Positions 51,164 to 60,100 of a DNA stretch of 64,000 nt are shown piece by piece. The stretch is taken from contig NC_134283.1 in NCBI RefSeq assembly GCF_949628215.1, positions 30,854,975 through 30,918,974 on the forward strand, read 5' to 3'. The translations under genes and the position numbers were made by a program. How positions within the stretch are numbered: position 1 is the first letter of the stretch; each line of letters opens with the position of its first letter. Below the pieces are notes generated by a model. The model searched no databases and was not told the origin of the DNA. It saw nothing but the letters and a program-made list of their open reading frames with translations. The DNA comes from Phalacrocorax aristotelis. Its lineage: Eukaryota > Chordata > Aves > Suliformes > Phalacrocoracidae.

Positions 51164-54100
51164 ACACAGAGTTGCCTATATGCTGAGCTGCTGAGTACTA
51201 AGTTCCCATCTGAGCTGGTTTCAGTAGCTATGTGGAATACTGTCTAAAGTTTTGAGGGATGCATATGTGTATGAGAAAGACACGTATCACAGGATCAAGA
51301 TTCTCAGAGTGTTAAAAATTTTACAGATTTATTTTTGAAACACACCAAGATAAAGGCATGCACACTGTTCGAGTAATACTACAATTGTTATTTTACCATT
51401 TCCTCCAGAGTCTTTCTCTGGTCTTCAGGATAACAGCTGAAGATAGTGAGCTTTAGAAGATTTTGGCCTTTGAATTCCTGAATTGCCAATGGTAACTCCA
51501 TAAGCTTGGAACAGAAAAGAAAGTTGAGATGCATTTCTGTTCTTTACATTTCCTGTTAGGTGGCTGTAGACAGTTTCCCACTCAACATTTAGGATTTCTG
51601 GATGGCTGTTTTATAGCACTTAAATCTCATCGTGCACTGTTGTCGTGGTTTAACCCCAGCCAGCAACTGAGCACCACACAGCAGCTCACTCACTCCCCCT
51701 CACTGGGGTGGGAGAGAGAATCAGAAGAGTAAATGTGAGAAAGTCTGTGGGTTGAGATAAGAACAGTTTAATAATTGAAATAAAATAAAATAATAATAAT
51801 ATAATATACAAAGTAAGTGATGCATAATGCAGTTGCTCATCACCCACCGACTGATGCCCAGTCAGTCCTCAAGCAGCGGCCCCCCAGCGAGCTTTCCCCC
51901 AGCTTTATATACTGAGCATGACATCACGTGGCCAACTGGGGTCAGCTGTCCTGGCTGTGCGTCCTCTCAGCTTTTTGTGCACCCCCAGCCTTCTCAGCTG
52001 GTAGAGCATAAGAAGCTGAAAAGTCCTTGACTTAGTGTAAGTACTACTTAGAACCTACTAAAACATCAGTATGTTTTCAACATTATTCTCATGCTAAATC
52101 CAAAACACAGAATTATACCAGCTACTAGGAAGAAAACTAACTCTATCCCAGCCAAAACCAGGACAACTGTGTAAGAATCTAGGCCTAGATCTGAGTTTTG
52201 AATCGTGGATTTCACTTGAAGGAGGAAAGAATGCCTACAAGTAATTCTGGATCTACTCTAGAAATGTGTGCCATAGTATATCTCAGTTCTAACTACTCAG
52301 TTCAGTAGTTACGTGAATGAATAAGACTACTTAACATAAAGGTGTCATGTTTCACAACTAAAATATCACACTGGGATGCTTTAACAGAAGTATGTTTTGT
52401 TTTCTTATAGCACTGGGAGTTCGCTCCAAATAGTGTTCATTATTTGCTAACTCTGTGGCAAAGAATGGTAGCATCTGTACCTTTTGTGAAAACGGCAGAA
52501 CCCCACCTCTTAGATACATATGCACCTGAGATAACAAAAGCTTATATTACTTCTAGACTGGAATGTGTTCCTGTAGTTATAAGGTAAACTCGTAATTGCA
52601 ACTTTAAAACTGTAATACGGAATGTTTAATTTTCTGATTTGCTGGCATAATATACTTTGGTTATGTTTAAAATGTATGTACACTGGTTCTGATTACCATG
52701 GCAGTTTCTTTAGATTATATAATTGGCTGATATAATTTTACTCCTTTTGCTTATTAAATCGATGCCAAAATCAAATGTAAATTCTAATTGATTTTCCTCT
52801 CATGGGCCTTTGTTTTGGAAAAAGCCTATTCTCCCACCCATTTTTTTTAAGACTATCTAACTTAAATATATTGTTCAGCTGTGACATGTTTTCTCAATGA
52901 GTCACTTTCTAGGGCCATGGAGGGTAGAGTAATGGGGGAAAGCAGAATGAACCCCATGCACAAGAAAGGGTGAGACTAAATAGAACAAGCTAGAGAGTGG
53001 CAAGATTGAAATTGGCCAATTTAAAATTTCTTAGTTCAAATCTTCTTCTTAATAGTTTAAGTAAATGACCTTATAGTTTACGCCATAATATAGCAAATAG
53101 GAAAAAAGTGTTTAGATTGCTGGGATTTAATTTTCTCAAAGGGTTTATATGAATTCCTACTGGTAGGATCTCCTGTCAGACCATGGGACTGCAGAACAAG
53201 CCACATCTGCTTTTCCTTTTCAATTTTACATTACTGAGGTGATGTCATTTGTTCAGTTTGTGTGAGGAAGCGCATTCAGCTTCACCATATTTGTCCTTTT
53301 GTCTCAACTTGGCCAAAATCTCATGTCTGGAAATTATGTAATCTGTCATCTTACTGTTCAGTGACTAGGCTGTAGTTAGTGTTATTTGCCTTATATTATC
53401 ACCATAGGTATGTTAAAGGCTGACTTTGTAACAGTTCAAAATAGTGAACTTCTCTCTCATTGTCTCAAGAACCGGAATTAATACTACCTAGGGGTGCTTC
53501 CAGTGTTCCAGTGCTAGAACAGGGAAGGATGAGCAGCTGATTGCAGGTGCAGCCAGTTTTCCTGGGCCTTCTCTCAACCAGCCTATTCTTCTTTTGGCAT
53601 TTTCACTTTATCTTCTCATTCAGCTTTTCTGTAATGGAATCTCAGGGTTGAACCTTCATGTCTCAGCTTTCTTCTCTACTGAGTGGTACATTCTGTATCA
53701 GCTTCCAGACTTGGAGCACTCAGCAGGGCTGAGCTTCTGGGTCAAACCATCTGGCATGACCAGCTCCATTGAAATGTGCTGTTGTCTTCATCAGGATCAC
53801 CATCAGCACTGAAAATGCAGTTTCTTTGTTGGGCACTCATGAGAGATTTTTCTGGATGTCCTTGTTATGTTGTGGAGGAGTGAGCTTTCTAATCTGTGAA
53901 AAAAGCCAACAGGGAGCAAATGAGGAAGGTACTGATCATCTTTTCTACCAGGGTGTGTCATTCTTAACAGTCTTGGTAATGCTGTTGGCATGTATCTGTT
54001 CCTAGCTCTGAGTGATTTGTATACCACTGTGGTATTGTCTTATTCTCTTATGGGATAAATATCATCAGTTGTGGCATTTCTGTAGACAGCAATATAAAAT

Positions 54101-57100
54101 GTAGACTTCAATATCAAACATCCAGACCGTTCTTGAGAAACATGGGATGTCTGGGAGCTGATTTCATAAGACTTCTTCCGTTTGCTCCAAGGAGATTAAT
54201 TGATATCTTTGCAAACAAATACTGTTTTCTGGAATGACCATTTTTCTTAAAAACCAGTATAGTCAATAATATCAACCTCCATTTAGGAGCCATCCTGCTG
54301 GTCCTTCAGACAGAGAAATAAGTAGCTTGGAACCATGGAAGCAAAGTCACTTCTGCCCCTTTAGGGGGTTGAATAGCTATTCTCCTGTTTGAGTAAGGGT
54401 GAATGAGGAACTAATGATTCTTAGAATCATTAAGGTTGAAAAAGACTTCTAGGGTCATAAAATCCAACCGCCAACCCAACACCACCATGCTTCCTAAACC
54501 ATGCCCTGAAGTGCCATGTCTACACAACTTGTAAATACCTCCAGGGATGGTGACTCTACCACCTCTCTGGGCAGCCTGTTCCAATGCCTGACCGCTCTTT
54601 CAGTGGAGGAATTTTTCCCAATATCCAATCTAAACCTCCCCGATGCAGCTTGAGGCCATTTCCTCTTGTTCTGTTGCTAGTAACTTGGGAGAAGAGACCA
54701 ACCCCCACCTCACTACAACCTCCTTTCAGGTAGTTGTAGAGCGCAATAAGGTTTCCCCTCAGCCTCCTCTTCTCCAGGCTAAACAACCCCAGCTACCTCA
54801 GCTGCTCCTCATAAGACTTGTTCTCCAGACCCTTCACCAGCTTTGGTGCTCTTCTCTGGACACGCTTCAGCACCTCACAGAATTACAGAAACACAGAATG
54901 GTAGGGGTTGGAAGGGACCTCTGGAGATCATCTTGTCCAACTCCTCTGCTTGAGCAGGGACACCAGAACACATCCAGGTGGGGTTTTGAATGTTTCCAGG
55001 GAAGGAGACTCCACAGCCTCCCTTGGGCAGCCTCTTCCAATGCTCTGTCACCTTCACAGGAAAGAAGTTTTTTCTCATATTGAGGTGGAACTTCCTGTGT
55101 TCCAACTTGTGCCCACTGCCCCTTCTCCTGTCATTGGGCACCACTGAAAAGAGCCTAGCCCCATCATTCTGACACCCACCCTTTAGATATTTATAGGTAT
55201 TGATGAAATCCCCCCTCAGTCTTCTCCAGGATAAAGAAACCCAAGTCTCTCAGCCTTTCCTCATAAAGGAGATGCTCCAGCCCCATGATCGTCTTGGTTG
55301 CTCTCCACTGGACTTGCTCAAGCAGTTCCAAATCCTTCTTAAACTGGGGGGCCCAAAACTGGACACAGTACTCCAAATGTGGTCTCACCAGGGCAGAGTA
55401 GAGGGGGAGAGTAACCTCTCTTGATCTGCTGGCCACACTCCTTTTAATGCACCCCAGGATACCGTTGGCCTTCTTGGCCACAAGGGCACATTGCTGGCCC
55501 TGGTCAACTTGTCCACCAGCACTCCCAGGTCCTTCTCAACAGAGCCACTGAATGCCAAGAAGGACCTCAATGTCCTCCTTGTATGAGGGGCCCAAAACTG
55601 AAGACAATATTGAAGGTGTGGCCTCATCAGTGCTGAGTACAGGGACACGATCATTTCCCTAGTCCTGCTGGCCACACTATTCAGGATCCAAGCCAGGATG
55701 CTGTTGGCCTTCTTGGCCACCTGGGCACACTGCTGGCTCATGTTCAGCCAGATTTCAGCCAGCACCCCCAGGTCCTTCTCTGCCAGGCCACTTTCCAGCC
55801 ACTCTGCCCCAGGCCTGTAGTGTTGCATGGAGTTGCTGTGACCCAAGTGCAGGACCGAGCATTAGGCCTTGTTAAACCTCATACAATTGGCCTTGGCCCA
55901 TTGATCCAGCCTGTCCAGGTCCCTCTGCAGAGCCTTCCTACCCTCAAGCAGATCAACACTCCTGCCCAACTTGGTGTTGTCTGCAAATGTACTGAGAGTG
56001 CACTCGATCCTCTCATCCAGATCATTGATAAAGGTATTAAACAAGACTGACTCCAAAACTGAGCCCTGTGAAACACCTTCTACAAGGCATCTACAGTAGG
56101 ATGCTTTTCTACAAAGTAGAAGGAGAACGTTTATTTCAAATATTTGTAAATACCTGATAAAAGGTCTGTTTCAGACCATCTTGAACATTGGGATTTTCAG
56201 CCGGTGTATATCTTTCAAAGTTTGGATGTTAGCACTGTTAGCTTTGTTAGCTTTTTGGATGTTTTTTTTATCTGTAGATTGATTGTTCCCTGTGCAACGA
56301 AAGGGTAACCCTCTGATGAATAAACCTTTCCTGTTGTGATTTGTGTAATGAGTATAGTTACACTTTATGGCAAGACCTATTGGTCTGTTTGTTACAGGCA
56401 TTCCATAGGGTCACAGCTTGTTTACAGCAGAATAAAATAAAGATTTATAAAGCAGTTGCATGGAATTTTACTGAAGCTTGCTTGTTGGCTTTGGTATCAT
56501 GGTCTTATGCTTAATTTGATGAACATGCAACATCCATTCCTACGAAGTATTCCGTTCTTTCTTCCCATCATTCTCTAAGAAAGATGCTGCATGTTAATAT
56601 TCTGTTCAGGTACAGTAGACCTTAGTTCTTTAGACTTTGCCTTTCTGTGTTCATACTGCCAACCTAATCTTCCTTCTGCGCTTTTCAAAATACTTGTTAA
56701 GAGGAAAGCACAAATAGAATACTGCTCTGTGTTTGTGTGTATGTGTATGTATGGAAATAAAATTAGATCTTATGTCTGTCTGTTGTATGCACAAGCTGCT
56801 AAGGCTTTTGTAGTTCAGCAGTTCAGTGATTGTTCAAGATCTGAATGGAAAAACAGCATCAGGTTTTTAGCAGTAGTGGCTAAGTGATTACTTTTTATTT
56901 CTATTCCAGAGATGGCTTAGAAGATCCACTGGATGATACAGCTACAGTTTTCCAACAGCTGGAGCAACTGTGTACAGTTAGCAGGTGTGAATACGAAAAG
57001 ACCTGTACACTTCTTGTACAGTTGTTTGACCAAAATGCACAAAACTACCAAAAACTATTGCACTCTTCTAGTAGGAATCCATTAGAAATCACAGTTCAGG

Positions 57101-60100
57101 AAGGTTAGTATTTAATTTTTAGGCTGTGTTTTATGTGCCAAAAACCATATACTTGCATATGAAAGAAAGAGTGATGATCTTACGGCAGATATACGTAGAC
57201 CTTTTCTTGAACTAGGAATTAATGATCCAAGTCACCTTGCACCACATTTGCACTAGTTGCCTTTGTATTAAATAATATACGTTGGCAATTGTTGTGTTTG
57301 TTTTAGCATCTTGATACATCTTTAGACTATAGGCATGAGAGCTGTAAAAACTTTTAATTTCTGAAAACCAACATTTTAGTGCCTCAGGTGCCCTCATGGG
57401 ACTCAGCTGCAACTTGATGAATATTTTTTGAAAATTAATATGTTAACTTTTCTTTTTGCATTTATCTGTGTGTAAAAATTAATGTAAAATTGAAAACCTT
57501 AATTTATTTTATACAGCTCTGTTAAGATGAATTAGCTAATTTTCAAGAAGCGTTATTTATTGTAGCGTAACTTGTGAAAATAATAAGTACTTTGGGGATA
57601 TTCTTTCATATACTTATTTTGGTCCTCTGTTGTCTCACTTAAATTGTCTTTATAACTACTGGCTCTTTCCTAATATAGTTATCTTATGGCTGTTGCATCT
57701 TTACATGGATAAATGGTGTTGTTTTGAAAAGGTGAGACAGGTTACCCTATAATACAGCTATTTCTTTGCATGCTATTAATGTCTGTGATTGATTTTGCTG
57801 TTCTATTGTTGGAAGTTTGAATATGCCAGTTCTCCCCTGTGTAGGAGCCATTTTTTCACTAATTTATATGAGACCTCCTGCTCATCTTTTTTATTAATTC
57901 CACTTTCTTCCATGCACCTATCAACTTTTATTTGGCTGCTATACCAATGTCATTCTATACCAAGATACTTTCATTAATGTCCTGATTTCACTGACCAGCT
58001 GCAGTCTGAATTTATACTGCATTCCCCAGTCATGGGGGGCCAAAGGGAAACAGTCAGCTGGAGTCTTTCAGTGTCAGTGCTCTGGGGATTGCTGTTATGC
58101 ATTAGAAAACATTTGATGCAGTTTAAATGTTGTGTTTCTTTTCTGCAAACTAAACATTTGTGCTCATATCGAACAATAACTGTTATATCCCCTAGATATA
58201 CATAGTTAAATTTAGATGTTTAATGGCTTTTAATGTTACAAAATAAGTTAATGCAATATTAGGATCTCATTTTATTATACTGTCTTGCTCTCTGTATCAA
58301 TAGTGATGCGGTCATGGTTTACTAAAACAATAATCCCCAAGAAATGGGTCATTAACAGTAGTTAATGATTACTCGTGATCTATGGTAATGACTGATTTCT
58401 TTGGGATTATTGCTGTTATAAACCATAATTACAGATTATTACAGCAATAATTATTTTCTAAAAGAAAAGATGTTGTCTGCCTCAGTAATTGCAAACGCAC
58501 TGAAAATTTTAAATAGGGAAGGTATAAAAGTGGGAAAGAAGTCATACCTGCTAATTGGTATTGTGCAAAGAAAAGAGGGCTATCATCAGAAAAATAACTA
58601 TGTACTTAAAAATGAGTTACTGCAATTTGTAAAAACGAAGACAGGTTTTTATTTTAAAAAGGTTATTGGCCAAAGCGGTGGCTCTGCTCCTTGAACCAGC
58701 TAGCACCACTTCACAGTTGCTTTTTGCAAATGGTCATTCTTTAGTAGCTGTTAATGCTAAATTTATTAGAACTATGTCTGTTCTCCTAACACTTCAGCAG
58801 CTCAGTGCTTTCCTAATGATGGTGCAATCTCTTAGTGTCCTAAATTAACAGCTGTTTGTACTGCAGTGTGCAGTGTATCTGATGGGGGTTTTCCCTGAAA
58901 GTGTTCTGTGGGTGAAGATGCGCAGGTCTTGAAACAGGGAAATATGTTGCTTGTAGGACAGCTGATACTGTCCTTCCAGATTATTAGGCATGGAACAGTA
59001 ACAATATGAGAAGATACTTGGAAGTCTTCCTCATATATCTTTTCTTGTCTCAAAAGTCAACACTTGTTCCCGTCACAAAGTATTTTCTGTTACATATTCC
59101 TGTGTTGTTTTTTTTTTAAATAAGGCTGAGATTTAAGATAAACCTGAATACTTTCCTGTACTTGCGTTGAAATCATCTGCATGTTATTCCATACTCTGCA
59201 TTATCTTTTAATGTATATTTGATCTCAGCTTTTTTTCAATATATAGAACACACTGTACTGAAACAAAATTATTTATGATGTATAGTCACCAGATTCGGGC
59301 CATAAGGGTGCTGAAACACCTCAGAACTATTAATCATTCCTGGTTGAAGGAGCTTAGGAAGTAGAGCATTCAGTGCTATGAGTTCTGGGTTTTTCAAAAT
59401 ACAACAATGCAACACATGAGGGAATTAAGTGAAGTTTAATTTCATGTCGTTTATCAGGTATTTGAAACAAACATGAAATAAAACCTCAAGACTTTTGGTA
59501 GATACTGTGCATGTTCTGGTACATATTTAGAAATATCCAAAATAAAATACTGTTTTACAGTGATAATGTGACCTCGTTTGTTTAGCTGTAGTTCATCCTT
59601 TATGTTAAACTTCAAATTGTGTTCAGAAGACACTTTATTCAGCAGGGTGTTATCTTCACTCTTGTCAGCTATATGGTTGTCACTTGGTAGAATCCTAGTA
59701 ATGAGGGCAAGACATCATCTAGTTTATGTAAATATGTCACTTACTGAGAAACCTTGTTTGTAACTTATAATAACTTACATGGAAACTACTAAAAGTTGTC
59801 TTTGCTGTGTTGTTATTTTCAAGCAATTAATTTTAATTAATTACAAAGTGTATTTTGCCAAATGAAGGTGGAGTCTAAAAGTAGCTATACTGTTCTATAG
59901 TCTCGGTGCGTTTCAGTTGAGGTATCCTGAAGTTTTAACAGGTCTACGTTAATTCGCTAGCCAGGTCTTGGTTTTGGTCTTTACTTTACTTTAGGGAAAA
60001 ATACTGCATCTTTCCTGAGGGAGGATACACTACATACACAAACCCAAGGAGTTATTTATGGAACTGTAGTTTTACAGAAATTGTGGTCCCTACGTTGTAC

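Larger units (their letters stand above)
52584..56909 (+). other. RANBP17: RANBP17 intron 11
   Basis: This 4.3-kb intron hosts the nested CR1 pair (54423-56077). The remaining sequence shows no gene or RNA I can support. Intron 10 (50737-52410) hosts the microsatellite and the solo LTR. Confidence 0.8.

Noticed and set aside
54556-56056. Open frames on both strands including one of 153 codons
   Set aside because: They are explained by the nested CR1 copies.
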